Assembly: GCF_040939455.1 (NCBI RefSeq)
Contig: NC_134118.1
Coordinates: 78,268,680-78,332,679 of the forward strand
DNA length: 64,000 nucleotides
Direction: 5' to 3'
Origin: Microcebus murinus
Lineage: Eukaryota > Chordata > Mammalia > Primates > Cheirogaleidae
Numbering within the stretch: the first letter of the stretch is position 1; each line of letters starts with the position of its first letter. Below the pieces are notes generated by a model. The model ran no database searches. It saw only the letters and a list, made by a program, of their open reading frames with translations, and was not told the DNA's origin. Positions 24,224 through 36,518 of this stretch are shown here, piece after piece. Both the position numbers and the translations under genes were made by a program.

Positions 24224-27200
24224 GTGAGTGGACACAGCCAGATCCGCACTGCGCCCTGCCTGCCCGTCTCCCGTGGGTGAGCGGACACAGCCAGATCCGC
24301 ACTGCGCGCTGCCTGCCTGTCTCCCGTGGGCGATTGGACACAGCCAGATCCGCACTGCGCGCTGCCTGCCCGTCTGTCGTGGGCGAGTGGACACAGCCAT
24401 ATCCGCACTACGCCCTGCCTGACCGTCTTCCGTGGGTGAGTGGACACAGCCAGATCCGCACTGCGCCTTGCCTGCCCGTCTCACGTGGGTGAGTGGACAC
24501 AGCCAGATCCGCACTGCGCCCTACCTGCCCGTCTCCCGTGGGTGAGTGGACACAGCCACATCCGCACTGCACCCTGCCTGACCGTCCTTCGTGGGTGAGT
24601 TGACACCGCCAGATCCGCACTGCGTCCTGCCTGCCCATCTGCTGTGGGCGAGTGTACACAGCCAGATCCGCACTGCGCCCTGCCTGCCCGTCTATCGTGG
24701 CTGAGTGGACACAGCCAGATCCGCACTGCGCCCTGCCTGACCGTCTGCCGTGGGTGAGTGGACACAGCCAGATCCGCACTGCGCCCAGCCTGACCGCCTG
24801 CCGTGGGTGAGTGGACACAGCAAGATCCGCACTGCGCCCTGCCAGCCCGTCTCCCGTGGGCGAGTGGACACAGCCAGATCCGCACTGCACCCTGCCTGAC
24901 CGTCCTTCGTGGGTGAGTGGACACCGCCAGTTCCGCACTGCGCCCTGCCTGCCCGTCTGCCGTGGGTGAGTGGACACAGCCAGATCCGCACTGCGCCCTG
25001 CCTGCCCGTCTCCCGTCAGTGAGTGGACACAGCCAGATCCGCACTGCGCCCTGCCTGACCGTCTGCCGTGGGTGAGTTTACACATCCAGATCCACACTGC
25101 GCCCTACCTGACCGCCTGCCGTGGGTGAGTGGACACAGCCAGATGCGCACTGCGCCCTGCCTGCCCGTCTCCCGTGGACGAGTGGACACAGCCAGATCCG
25201 CACTGCGCACTGCCTGCCCTTCTGCCGTGGGCGAGTGGACACAGCCAGATCCGCACTGCGCCCTGCCTGACCGTCTGCCGTGGGTGAGTGGACACTGCCA
25301 GATCCACACTGCGCCCTGCCTGCCCGTCTGCCGTGGGTGAGTGGACACAGCCAGATCCGCACTGCGCCCTGCCTGACCGTCTGCCGTCTGTGAGTGGACA
25401 CAGCCAGATCCGCACTGCGCCCTGCCTTACCGCCTGTCGTGGGTGAGTGGTCACAGCCAGATCCGTACTGCGCCCTGCCTGCCCATCTGCCGTGGGTCAG
25501 TGGACATAGCCAGATCCACACAGCACCGTCTCTGCCCATCTCCCGTGGGTGAGTGGACACAGCCGGATCCGCACTGCGCCCTGCCTGCCTGTCTCCCGTG
25601 GGTGAGTGGACACAGCCAGATCGGCACTGCGCCCTGCCTGACCGTCTGCCGTGGGTGAGTGGACACAGCCAGATCCGCACTGCGCCCTGCCTGCTCTTCT
25701 GCCGTGGGTGAGTGGACACAGCCAGATCCGCACTGCGCCCTGCCTGCCCGTCTCCCGTCAGTGAGTGGACACAGCCAGATCCGCACTGCGCCCTGCCTGC
25801 CCGTCTCCCGTGGGCGAGTGGACACAGCCAGATCCGCACTGCGCCCTGCCTGCCCGTCTGTCGTGGGCGAGTGGACACAGCCAGATCCGCACTGCGCCCT
25901 GCTTGACCGTCTGCCGTCGGTGAGTGGACACAGCCAGATCCACACTGCGCCCTGCCTGTCCGTCTGCCGTGGGCGAGTGGACACAGCCAGATCCGCACTG
26001 CGCCCTGCTTGACCGTCTGCCGTGGGTGAGTGGACACAGCCAGATCCGCACTGCGCCATGCCTGACCGCCTGCCGTGGGTGAGTGGACACAGCCAGATCC
26101 GCACTGCGCCCTGCCTGCCAGTCTCCCGTGGGCGAGTGGACACAGCCAGATCCACACTGCGCCCTGCCTGCCCATCTATCGTGGGCGAGTGGACACAGCC
26201 AGATCCGCACTGCGCCCTGCCTGACCGTCTGCCATGGGTGAGTGGACACAGCCAGATCCGTACTGCGCCCTGCCTGACCGCCTGCCGTGGGTGACTGGAC
26301 ACAGCCAGATCCGCACTGCGCCGTGCCTGCCCGTCTCCCGTGGGTGAGTGGACACAGCCAGATCCGCACTGCGCCCTATTTGCCCTTCTGCCGTGGGTGA
26401 GTGGACACAGCCAGATCCGCACTGCGCCCTGCCTGCCCGTCTCCCGTCAGTGAGAGGACACAGCCAGATCAACACTGCGCCCTGCCTGCCCGTCTGCCGT
26501 GGTCGAGCGGACACACCCAGATCCGCACTGCGCACTGCCTGACCGTCTGCCGTGGGTGAGTGGACACAGCCAGATCCGCACTGCGCCCTGCCTGACCGCC
26601 TCTCGTGGGTGAGTGGACACAGCCAGATCCGCACTGCGCCCTGCCTGACCGTCTGCCGTGGGTGAGTGGACACAGCCAGATCCACACTGCGCCCTGCCTG
26701 CCCGTCTGCCGTGGGTGAGTGGACACAGCCAGATCCGCACCGCGCCCTGCCTGCCCGTCTCCCGTGGGTGAGTCGACACAGCCAGATCCGCACTGCGCCT
26801 TGCCTGCCCGTCTCACGTGGGTGAGTGGACACAGCCAGATCCGCACTGCGCCCTACCTGCCCGTCTCCCGTGGGTGAGTGGACACAGCCAGATCCGCACT
26901 GCACCCTGCCTGACCGTCCTTCGTGGGTGAGTGGACACCGCCAGATCCGCACTGCGCCCTGCCTGCCCGTCTCCCGTGGGTGAGTGGACACAGCCAGATC
27001 CGCACTGCGCCCTGCCTGCCCGTCTCCCGTCGGTGAGTGGACACAGCCAGATCCGCACTGCGCCCTGACTGCCCGTCTCCCGTGGGTGAGTGGACACAGC
27101 CAGATCCGCACTGCGCCCTGCCAGCCCGTCTCCCGTGGGTGAGTGGACACAGCCAGATCCGCACTGCGCCCTGCCTGCCCGTCTCCCGTCAGTGAGTGGA

Positions 27201-29152
27201 CACAGCCAGATCCGACCTGCGCCCTGACTGCCCGTCTCCCGTGGGCGAGTGGACACAGCCAGATCCGCACTGCGCCCTGCCTGACCGTCTGCCGTCGGTG
27301 AGTGGACACAGCCAGATCCACACTGCGCCCTGCCTGCCCGTCTGCCGTGGGCGAGTGGACACAGCCAGATCCGCACTGCGCTCTGCCTGACCGTCTGCCG
27401 TGGGTGAGTCGACACATCCAGATCCGCACTGCGCCCTGCCTGACCGCCTGCCGTGGGTGTGTGGACACAGCCAGATCCGCACTGCGCCCTGCCTGACCGT
27501 CTGCCATCGGTGAGTGGACACAGCCAGATCCACACTGCGCCCTGCCTGCCCGTCTGGCGTGGGCGAGTGGACACAGCCAGATCCCCACTGCGCCCTGCCT
27601 GACCGTCTGCCGTGGGTGAGTGGACACAGCCAGATCCGCACTGCGCCCTGCCTGACCGCCTGCCGTGGGTGAGTGGACACAGCCAGATCCGCACTGCGCC
27701 CTGCCTGCCCGTCTCCCCGGGTCGAGTAGACACAGCCAGATCCGCACTGCGCCCTGCCTGCCCTTCTGCCGTGGGTGAGTGGACACAGCCAGATCCACAC
27801 TGCGCCCTGCCTGCCCGTCTGCCGTGGGCGAGTGGACACAGCCCGATCCGCACTGCCCCCTGCCTGACCGTCTGCCGTGGGTGAGTGGACACAGCCAGAT
27901 CCGCACTGCGCCCTGCCTGCCCGTCTGCCGTGGGCGAGTGGACACAGCCAGATCCGCACTGCGCCCTGCCTGCCCGTCTCCACTGGGCGAGTGGACACAG
28001 CCAGATCCGCACTGCGCCCTGCCTGCCCGTCTCCAGTGGACGAGTGGACACAGCCAGATCCGCACTGCGCCCTTCCTGCCCGTCTGCTGTGGGCGATTGG
28101 ACACAGCCAGATCCGCACTTCGCCCTGCCTGACCGTCTGCCGTGGGTGAGTGGACACAGCCAGATCCGCACTGCGCCCTGCCTGACCGCCTGCCGTGGGT
28201 GAGTGGACACAGCCAGATCCGCACTGCGCCCTGCCTGACCGCCTGCCGTGGGTGAGTGGACACAGCCAGATCCGCACTGCGCCCTGCCTGCCCGTCTGCC
28301 GTGGGCGAGTGGACACAGCCAGATCCGGACTGCGCCCTGCCTGCCCGTCTGCCGGGGGTGAGTGGAGACAGCCAGATCCGCACTGCGCCCTGCCTGCCGG
28401 TCTGCCGTGGGTGAGTGGACACAGCCAGATCCGCACTGCGCCCTGCCTAACCGCCTGCCGTGGTTGAGTGGACACAGCCAGATAAGCACTGCGCCCTGCC
28501 TGCCCGTCTCCCCTGGGCGAGTGGACACAGCCAGATCCGCACTGCGCCCTGCCTGCCCGTCTGCCGTGGGTGAGTGGACACAGCCAGATCCGCACTGCGC
28601 CCTGCCTGCCCGTCTCCCGTGGGCGAGTGGACACAGCCATATCCGCACTACGCCCTGCCTGACCGTCTGCCGTGGGTGAGCGGACACAGCCAGATCCACA
28701 CTGCGCCCTGCCTGCCCGTCTGCCGTGGGCGAGTGGACACAGCCAGATCCGCATTGCGCACTGCCTGACCGTCTGCCGTGGGTGAGTGGACACAGCCAGA
28801 TCCGCACTGCGCCCTGCCTGCCCGTCTCCCGTGGGCGAGTGGACACAGCCATATCCGCACTGCGCCCTGCCTGACCGTCTGCCTTGGGCGAGTGGACACA
28901 GCCAGATCCGCACTGCGCCCTGCCTGCCCGTCTCCCGTGGGCGAGTGGACACAGCCAGATCCGCACTGCGCCCTGCCTGACCGTCTGCCTTGGGCGAGTG
29001 GACACAGCCAGATCCGCACTGCGCCCTGCTTGACCGTCTGCTGTGGGTGAGTGGACACAGCCAGATCCGCACTGCGCCCTGCCTGACTGCCTGCCGTGGG
29101 TGAGTGGACACAGCCAGATCCGCACTGCGCCCTGCCTGCCTGTCTCCCATGG
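24224..29152. repeat. Mosaic array segment between unit C and the 29-monomer tandem pair
   Basis: This combines pieces seen elsewhere: 27.6-28.2 kb resembles 8.5-9.1 kb (360 monomers plus one base) and 22.7-23.1 kb (95 monomers); 27245-27510 resembles 3448-3712; the CCTAACC/GGTTGAG module recurs at about 28450. The segment is satellite only. Confidence 0.8.
25443..25601. repeat. Divergent-monomer cassette, copy 4 (core 25496-25548)
   Basis: Complete three-monomer order with TGGTCACAGCC and CCGTACTG before the core and CAGCCGGATCC after it. Confidence 0.9.
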
Positions 29153-30106
29153 GCGAGTGGACACAGCCAGATCCGCACTGCGCCCTGCCTGCCCTTCTGC
29201 CGTGGGTGAGTGGACACAGCCAGATCCGCACTGCGCCCTGCCTGCCCGTCTCCCGTCAGTGAGTGGACACAGCCAGATCCGCACTGCGCCCTGCCTGCCC
29301 GTCTCCCGTGGGTGAGTGGACACAGCCAGATCCGCACTGCGCCCTGCCTGCCCGTCTGTCGTGGGCGAGTGGACACAGCTAGATCCGCACTGCGCCCTGC
29401 CTGACCGTCTGCCGTCGGTGAGTGTACACAGCCAGATCCACACTGCGCCCTGCCTGCCCGTCTGCCATGGGCGAGTGGAAACAGCCAGATCCGCACTGCG
29501 CACTGCCTGACCGTCGGCCGTGGGTGAGTGGACACAGCAAGATCCGCACTGCGCCCTTCCTGACCGCCTGCCGTGGGTGAGTGGACACAGCCAGATCCGC
29601 ACTGCACCCTGCCTGACCGTCTGCCGTGGGTGAGTGGACACATCCAGATCCTCACTGCGCCCTGCCTGCCCGTCTGCCGTGGGCAAGTGGACACAGCCAG
29701 ATCCGCACTGCGCCCTGCCTGACCGTCTGCCGTGGGTGAGTGGACACAGCCAGATCCACACTGCGCCCTGCCTGACCGCCTGCCATGGGTGAGTGGACAC
29801 AGCCATATCCGCACTGCGCCCTGCCTGCCCGTCTCCCGTGGGCGAGTGGACACAGCCAGATCTGCACTGCGCCCTGCCTGCCCTTCTGCCGTGGGCCAGT
29901 GGACACAGCCAGATCCGCACTGCGCCCTGCCTGCCCGTCTCCCGTGAGTGAGTGGACACAGCCAGATCCACAATGCGCCCTGCCTGCCCGTCTGCCGTGG
30001 GTGAGTGGACACAGATAGATCCGCACTGCGCCCTGCCTGACCGTCTGCCGTGGGTGAGTGGACACAGCCAGATCCGCACTGCGCCCTGCATTACCGCCTG
30101 TCGTGG

Positions 30107-30265
30107 GTGAGTGGTCACAGCCTGATCCGTACTGCGCCCTGCCTGCCCGTCTGCCGTTGGTCAGTGGACATAGCCAGATCCACACAGCACCGTCTCTGCC
30201 CATCTCCCGTGGGTGAGTGGACACAGCCGGATCCGCACTGCGCCCTGCCTGCCTGTCTCCCGTGG
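30107..30265. repeat. Divergent-monomer cassette, copy 5 (core 30160-30212)
   Basis: Core preceded by TGGTCACAGCCTGATCCGTACTG and followed by CAGCCGGATCC. The monomer before the core ends CCGTTG instead of CCGTGG. Confidence 0.9.
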
Positions 30266-30318
30266 GTGAGTGGACACAGCCAGATCGGCACTGCGCCCTG
30301 CCTGACCGTCTGCCGTGG

Positions 30319-30477
30319 GTGAGTGTACACAGCCAGATCCGTACTGCGCCCTGCCTGCCCGTCTCCCGTGGGTGAGTGTACATAGCCAGATCCACACAGC
30401 ACCGTCTCTGCCCATCTCCCGTGGGTGAGTGGAAACAGCCGGATCCGCACTGCGCCCTGCCTGCCTGTCTCCCGTGG
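30319..30477. repeat. Divergent-monomer cassette, copy 6 (core 30372-30424)
   Basis: Lies 212 bp (four monomers) after copy 5. Its core starts GTGAGTGTACATAGCC rather than GTCAGTGG, so the first bases are consensus-like while the interior is divergent. Confidence 0.9.
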
Positions 30478-31590
30478 GTGAGTGGACACAGCCAGATCCG
30501 CACTGCGCCCTGCCTGACCGTCTGCCGTGGGTGAGTGGACACAGCCAGATCCGCACTGCGCCCTGCCTGCCCTTCTGCCGTGGGTGAGTGGACACAGCCA
30601 GATCCGCACTGCGCCCTGCCTGCCCATCTCCCGTCTGTGAGTGGACACAGCCAGATCCGCACTTCGCCCTGCCTGCCCGTCTCCCGTGGGTGAGTGGACA
30701 CAGCCAGATCCGCACTGCGCCCTGCCTGCCCTTCTGCCGTGGGTGAGTGGACACAGCCAGATCCGCACTGCGCCCTGCCTGCCCGTCTCCCGTCAGTGAG
30801 TGGACACAGCCAGATCCGCACTGCGCCCTGCCTGCCCGTCTCCCGTGGGTGAGTGGACACAGCCAGATCCGCACTGCGCCCTGCCTGCCCGTCTGTCGTG
30901 GGCGAGTGGACACAGCTAGATCCGCACTGCGCCCTGCCTGACCGTCTGCCGTCGGTGAGTGTACACAGCCAGATCCAAACTGCGCCCTGCCTGCCCGTCT
31001 GCCATGGGCGAGTGGAAACAGCCAGATCCGCACTGCGCACTGCCTGACCGTCTGCCGTGGGTGAGTGGACACAGCAAGATCCGCACTGCGCCCTGCCAGA
31101 CCGCCTGCCGTGGGTGAGTGGACACAGCCAGATCCGCACTGCACCCTGCCTGACCATCTGCCGTGGGTGAGTGGACACATCCAGATCCTCACTGCGCCCT
31201 GCCTGCCCGTCTGCCGTGGGCGAGTGGACACAGCCAGATCCGCACTGCGCCCTGCCTGACCGTCTGCCGTGGGTGAGTGGACACAGCCAGATCCACACTG
31301 CGCCCTGCCTGACCGCCTGCCGTTGGTGAGTGGACACAGCCATATCCGCACTGCGCCCTGCCTGCCCGTCTCCCGTGGGCGAGTGGACACAGCCAGATCT
31401 GCACTGCGCCCTGCCTGCCCTTCTGCCGTGGGCCAGTGGACACAGCCAGATCCGCACTGCGCCCTGCCTGCTCGTCTGCCGTGGGTGAGTGGACACAGCC
31501 AGATCCACAATGCGCCCTGCCTGACCGTCTGCCGTGGGTGAGTGGACACAGCCAGATCTGCACTGCGCCCTGCCTTACCGCCTGTCGTGG

Positions 31591-31749
31591 GTGAGTGGTC
31601 ACTGCCAGATCCGTACTGCGCCCTGTCTGCCCGTCTGCCGTTGGTCAGTGGACATAGCCAGATCCACACAGCACCGTCTCTGCCCATCTCCCGTGAGTGA
31701 GTGGACACAGCCGGATCCGCACTGCGCCCTGCCTGCCTGTCTCCCGTGG
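31591..31749. repeat. Divergent-monomer cassette, copy 7 (core 31644-31696)
   Basis: Lies 1484 bp after copy 5, carried with block G. The first monomer reads GTGGTCACTGCC and the core ends CCGTGA. Confidence 0.9.
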
Positions 31750-31802
31750 GTGAGTGGACACAGCCAGATCGGCACTGCGCCCTGCCTGACCGTCTGCCGT
31801 GG

Positions 31803-31961
31803 GTGAGTGGACACAGCCAGATCCGTACTGCGCCCTGCCTGCCCGTCTCCCGTGGGTGAGTGTACATAGCCAGATCCACACAGCACCGTCTCTGCCCATC
31901 TCCCGTGGGTGAGTGGAAACAGCCGGATCCGCACTGCGCCCTGCCTGCCTGTCTCCCGTGG
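31803..31961. repeat. Divergent-monomer cassette, copy 8 (core 31856-31908)
   Basis: Lies 1484 bp after copy 6 and shares its GTGAGTGTACATAGCC core start, confirming descent with block G. Confidence 0.9.
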
Positions 31962-32095
31962 GTGAGTGGACACAGCCAGATCCGCACTGCGCCCTGCCTG
32001 ACCGTCTGCCGTGGGTGAGTGGACACAGCCAGATCCGCACTGCGCCCTGCCTGCCCTTCTGCCGTGGGTGAGTGGACACAGCCAGATCCGCACTG

Positions 32096-32809
32096 CGCCC
32101 TGTCCGCCCGTCTGCCGTGGGTGAGTGGACACAGCCAGATCCGCACTGCGCCCTGCCTGACACTCTCCCGTGGGTGAGTGGACACAGCCAGATCCGCACT
32201 GCGCCCTGCCTGCCCGTCTCCCGTGGGTGAGTGGACACAGGCAGATCCGCACTGCGCCCTGCATGCCCGTCTCCCGTGGGCGAGTGGACACAGCCAGATC
32301 CGCACTGCGCCCTGCCTGCCCGTCTGCCGTGGGCGAGCGGACACAGCCAGATCCGCATTGCGCACTGCCTGACCGTCTGCCGTGGGTGAGTTGACACATC
32401 CAGATCCTCACTGCGCCCTGCCTGCCCGTCTGCTGTGGGCGAGTGGACACAGCCATATCCGCACTGCGCCCTGCCTGACCGTCTGCCGTGGGTGAGTGGA
32501 CACAGCCAGATCCACACTGCGCCCTGCCTGACCGCCTGCCGTGGGTGAGTGGACACAGCCATATCCGCACTGCGCCCTGCCTGCCCGTCTCCCGTGGGCG
32601 AGTGGACACAGCCAGATCTGCACTGCGCCCTGCCTGCCCTTCTGCCGTGGGCCAGTGGACACAGCCAGATCCGCACTGCGACCTGCCTGCCCGTCTCCCG
32701 TGGGTGAGTGGACACAGCCAGATCCACAATGCGCCCTGCCTGCCCGTTTCCCGTGGGCGAGTGGACACAGCCAGATCCGCACTGCGCGCTGCCTACCCGT
32801 CTCCCGTGG
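32096..32809. repeat. Array between blocks G and H
   Basis: Holds a partial third copy of block G from about 32.41 to 32.73 kb and the first CCGTTTCCCG-type monomer (about 32745), a variant confined to 32.7-56.5 kb. Satellite only. Confidence 0.8.
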
Positions 32810-34505
32810 GCGAGTGGACACAGCCAGATCCGCACTGCGCCCTGCCTGACCGTCTGCCGTGGGTCAGTGGACACAGCCAGATCCACACTGCGCCCTGCCT
32901 GTCCGTCTGCCTTGGGTGAGTGGACACAGCCAGATCCGCACTGCGCCCTGCCTGTCCGTCTGCCGTGGGTGAGTGGACACAGCCAGATCCGCACTGCGCC
33001 CTGCCTGCCCGTCTCCCGTGGGTGAGTGGACACAGCCAGATCCGCACTGCACCTTGCCTGCCCGTCTCCCGTCAGTGAGTGGACACAGCCAGATCCGCAC
33101 TGCGCCCTGCCTGCCCGTCTCCCGTGGGTGAGTGGACACAGCCAGATCCGCACTGCGCGCTGCCTGCCCGTCTCCCGTGGGCGAGTGGAAACAGCCAGAA
33201 CCGCACTGCGCGCTGCCTGCTTGTCTGTCGTGGGCGAGTGGACACAGCCATATCCGCACTGCGCCCTGCCTTCCCGTCTGCCGTGGGTGAGTGGACACAG
33301 CCAGATCCGCACTGCGCCCTGCCTGCCCGTCTGCCGTGGGCGAGTGGACACAGCCAGATCCGCACTACGCCCTGCCTGACCGTCTGCCGTGGGTGAGTGG
33401 ACACAGCCAGATCCGCACTGCGCCCTGCCTGACCGCCTGCCGTGGGTGAGTGGACACAGCCAGATCCACACTGCGCCCTGCCTGCCCGTCTGCCGTGGGT
33501 GAGTGGACACAGCCAGATCCGCACTGCGCCCTGCCTGACCGTCTCCCGTGGGTGAGTGGACACAGCCAGATCCGCTCTGCGCCTTGCCTGCCCGTCTCAC
33601 GTGGGTGAGTGGACACAGCCAGATCCGCACTGTGCCCTACCTGCCCGTCTCCCGTGGGTGAGTGGACACAGCCAGATCCGCACTGCGCCCTGCCTGCCCG
33701 TCTCCCGTGGGTGAGTGGACACAGCCAGATCCGCACTGCACCTTGCCTGCCCGTCTCCCGTCAGTGAGTGGACACAGCCATATCCGCACTGCACCCTGCC
33801 TGCCCGTCTCCCGTGGGTGAGTGGACACAGCCAGATCCGCACTGCGCGCTGCCTGCCCGTCTCCCGTGGGCGAGTGGAAACAGCCAGAACAGCACTGCGC
33901 GCTGCCTGCTTGTCTGTCGTGGGCGAGTGGACACAGCCATACCCGCACTGCGCCCTGCCTGCCCGTCTGCCGTGGGTGAGTGGACACAGCCAGATCCGCA
34001 CTGCGCCCTGCCTGACACTCTCCCGTGGGTGAGTGGTCACAGCCAGATCCGCACTGCGCCCTGCCTGCCCGTCTCCCGTGGGTGAGTGGACACAGCCAGA
34101 TCCGCACTGCACGCTGCCTGACCGTCCTTCGTGGGTGAGTGGACACCGCCAGGTCCGCACTGCGCCCTGCCTGCCCGTCTACCGTGGGTGAGTGGGCACA
34201 GCCAGATCCGCACTGCGCCCTGCCTGCCCGTCTCCCGTCAGTGAGTGGACACAGCCAGGTCCGCACTGCGCCCTGCCTGCCCGTCTCCCGTGGGTGAGTG
34301 GACACAGCCAGATCCGCACTGCGCGTTGCCTGCCCGTCTCCCGTGGGCGAGTGGACACAGCCAGATCCGCACTGCGCCCTGCCTGCCTGTCTGTCGTGGG
34401 CGAGTGGACACAGCCAGATCCGCACTGCGCCTTGCCTGCCCGTCTCACGTGGGTGAGTGGACACAGCCAGATCCGCACTGCGCCCTACCTGCCCGTCTCC
34501 CGTGG
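32810..34505. repeat. Module H, copy H1
   Basis: Matches 36678-38267 (3868 bp at its start) and 42772-44467 (9962 bp). Diagnostic variants are GGGTCAGTGG, CCTTGGGTGAG, AACAGCCAGAACCGC, CAGAACAGCAC, CTGCTTGTCTG, TCCGCTCTGCG and GACACTCTCCCG. H1 and H3 keep a monomer at about 33.8 and 43.8 kb that H2 lacks. Confidence 0.9.
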
Positions 34506-35776
34506 GTGAGTGGACACAGCCAGATCCGCACTGCACTCTGCCTGACCGTCCTTCGTGGGTGAGTGGACACCGCCAGATCCGCACTGCGCCCTGCCTGCCC
34601 GTCTCCCGTCGGTGAGTGGACACAGCCAGATCCGCACTGCACCCTGCCTTCCCGTCTCCCGTCAGTGAGTGGACACAGCCAGATCCGCACTGCGCCCTGT
34701 TTGCCCGTCTCCCGTGGGTGAGTGGACACAGCCAGATCCGGACTGCGCGCTGCCTGCCCGTCTCCCGTGGGCGAGTGGAAACAGCCAGATCCGCACTGCG
34801 CGCTGCCTGCTTGTCTGTCGTGGGCGAGTGGACACAGCCATATCCGCACTGCGCCCTGCCTGCCCGTCTGACGTGGGTGAGTGGACACAGCGAGATCCAC
34901 ACTGAGCCCTGCCTGTCGTCTGCCGTGGGCGAGTGGACACAGCCAGATCCGCACTGCGCCCTGCCTGACACTCTCCCGTGGGTGAGTGGACACAGCCAGA
35001 TCCGCACTGCGCCCTGCCTGCCCGTCTCCCGTGGGTGAGTGGACACAGCCAGATCCGCACTGCGCCCTGCAGTCCCGTTTCCCGTGGGCGAGTGGACACA
35101 GCCAGATCCGCACTGCGCGCTGCCTACCCGTCTCCCGTGGGCGAGTGGACACAGCCATATCCGCACTACGTCCTGCCTGACCGTCTGCCGTGGGCGAGTG
35201 GACACAGCCAGATCCGCCCTGCGCCCTGCCTGACCATCTGCCGTGGGTGAGTGGACACAGCCAGATCCACACTGTGCCCTGCCTGACCGCCTGTCGTGGG
35301 CGAGTGGACACAGCCAGATCCTCACTGCCCCCTGCCTGCCCGTCTCCCGTGGGCGAGTGGACACAGCCAGATCCGCACTCCGCCCTGCCTGCCCTTCTGC
35401 CGTGGGTGAGGGGACACCGCCAGATCCGCACTGCGCCCTGCCTGACCGCCTGCCGTGGGTTAGTGGACACAGCCAGATCCACACTGCGCCCTGCCTGCCC
35501 GTCTGCCGTGGGCGAGCGGTCACAGCCAGATCCGCACTGCGCGCTGCCTACCCGTCTCCCGTGGGCGAGTGGACACAGCCAGATCCGCACTGCGCGCTGC
35601 CTGCCCGTCTGTCGTAGGCGAGTGGACACAGCCATATCCGCACTACGCCCTTCCTGACCGTCTGCTGTGGGCGAGTGGACACAGCCAGATCCGCACTGCG
35701 CGCTGCCTGCCCGTCTGTCGTGGGCGAGTGGACACAGCCATATCCGCACTACACCCTTCCTGACCGTCTGCCGTGG
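34506..35776. repeat. Array segment with a piece shared with 51 kb
   Basis: 34.97-35.5 kb matches 50.98-51.5 kb at 16,004 bp (302 monomers minus two slips), sharing CTGCAGTCCCGTTTCCCG and ACTACGTCCTGCC. It includes the 52-bp monomer at 34877. Satellite only. Confidence 0.8.
34877..34928. other. 52-bp slip monomer (1-base loss)
   Basis: GCCTGTCGTCTGCCG replaces GCCTGCCCGTCTGCCG, so one base is lost near 34915. The similar monomer at about 50668-50720 is full length, so the loss came after that duplication or was not copied. Confidence 0.9.
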
Positions 35777-36518
35777 GTGAGTGGACACAGCCAGATCCAC
35801 ACTGCGCCCTGCCTGACCGTCTGCCGTCGATGAGTGGACACAGCCAGATCCACACTGCGCCCTGCCTGTCCGTTTGTCGTGGGCGAGTGGACACAGCCAG
35901 ATGCGCACTGCGCCCTGCCTGCCCGTCTCCCGTGGACGAGTGGACACAGCCAGATCCACACTGCGCCCTGCCTGCCCGTCTGCCGTGGGCGAGCGGACAC
36001 AGCCAGATCCACACTGCGCACTGCCTGACCATCTGCCGTGGGTGAGTGGACACAGCCAGATCCACACTGCGCCCTGCCTGACCGCCTGTCGTGGGTGATT
36101 GGACACAGCCAGATCCGCACTGCGCCCTGCCTGCCCGTCTGCCGTGGGTGAGTGGACACAGCCAGATCCACACTGCGCCCTGCCTGCCCGTCTGCCGTGG
36201 GTGAGTGGACACAGCCAGATCCGCACTGCGTCCTGCCTGACCGTCTCCCGTGGGTGAGTGGACACAGCCAGATCCGCACTGCGCATTGCCTGCCCGTCTC
36301 ACGTGGGTGAGTGGGCACAGCCAGATCCGCACTGCGCCCTACCTGCCCATCTCCCGTGGGTGAGTGGACACAGCCAGATCCGCACTGCACCCTGCCTGAC
36401 CGTCCTTCGTGGGTGAGTGGACACCGCCAGATCCGCGCTGCGCCCTGCCTGCCCGTCTCCCGTGGGTGAGTGGACACAGCCAGATCCGCACTGCGCCCTG
36501 CCTGCCCGTCTCCCGTCA
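35777..36518. repeat. Module K, partial copy
   Basis: Matches 41447-42188 at 5670 bp (107 monomers minus one slip). Shared variants are CCGTCGATGAG, GATGCGCACTGC, CCGTGGACGAG, GTGATTGGACAC and GATCCGCGCTGCG. Confidence 0.85.

Larger units (their letters stand above)
29153..30611. repeat. Block G, first copy (tandem, 29 monomers apart)
   Basis: Matches 30690-32095 at 1537 bp (29 monomers) in its left part and 1484 bp (28 monomers) from about 30.0 kb, so the second copy has one monomer fewer. Shared markers are ACACAGCTAGATCC, GTGAGTGTACACAGCC, GCCATGGGCGAGTGGAAAC and two divergent cassettes. Confidence 0.9.
30690..32095. repeat. Block G, second copy
   Basis: Counterpart of 29153-30611 with one monomer missing. 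A shorter piece of it (from about 31269) is repeated once more at 32488 (23 monomers on), giving a partial third copy. Confidence 0.9.

Noticed and set aside
26813..30118. Very long minus-strand open frames (up to 1,101 codons) as repeat-protein genes
   Set aside because: All three minus phases of the consensus are stop-free and the 53-bp period is out of frame with codons. The openness needs no selection. There is no unique N- or C-terminal sequence, no conserved start context, and the substitutions seen sit at CpG sites rather than at third codon positions of one frame.
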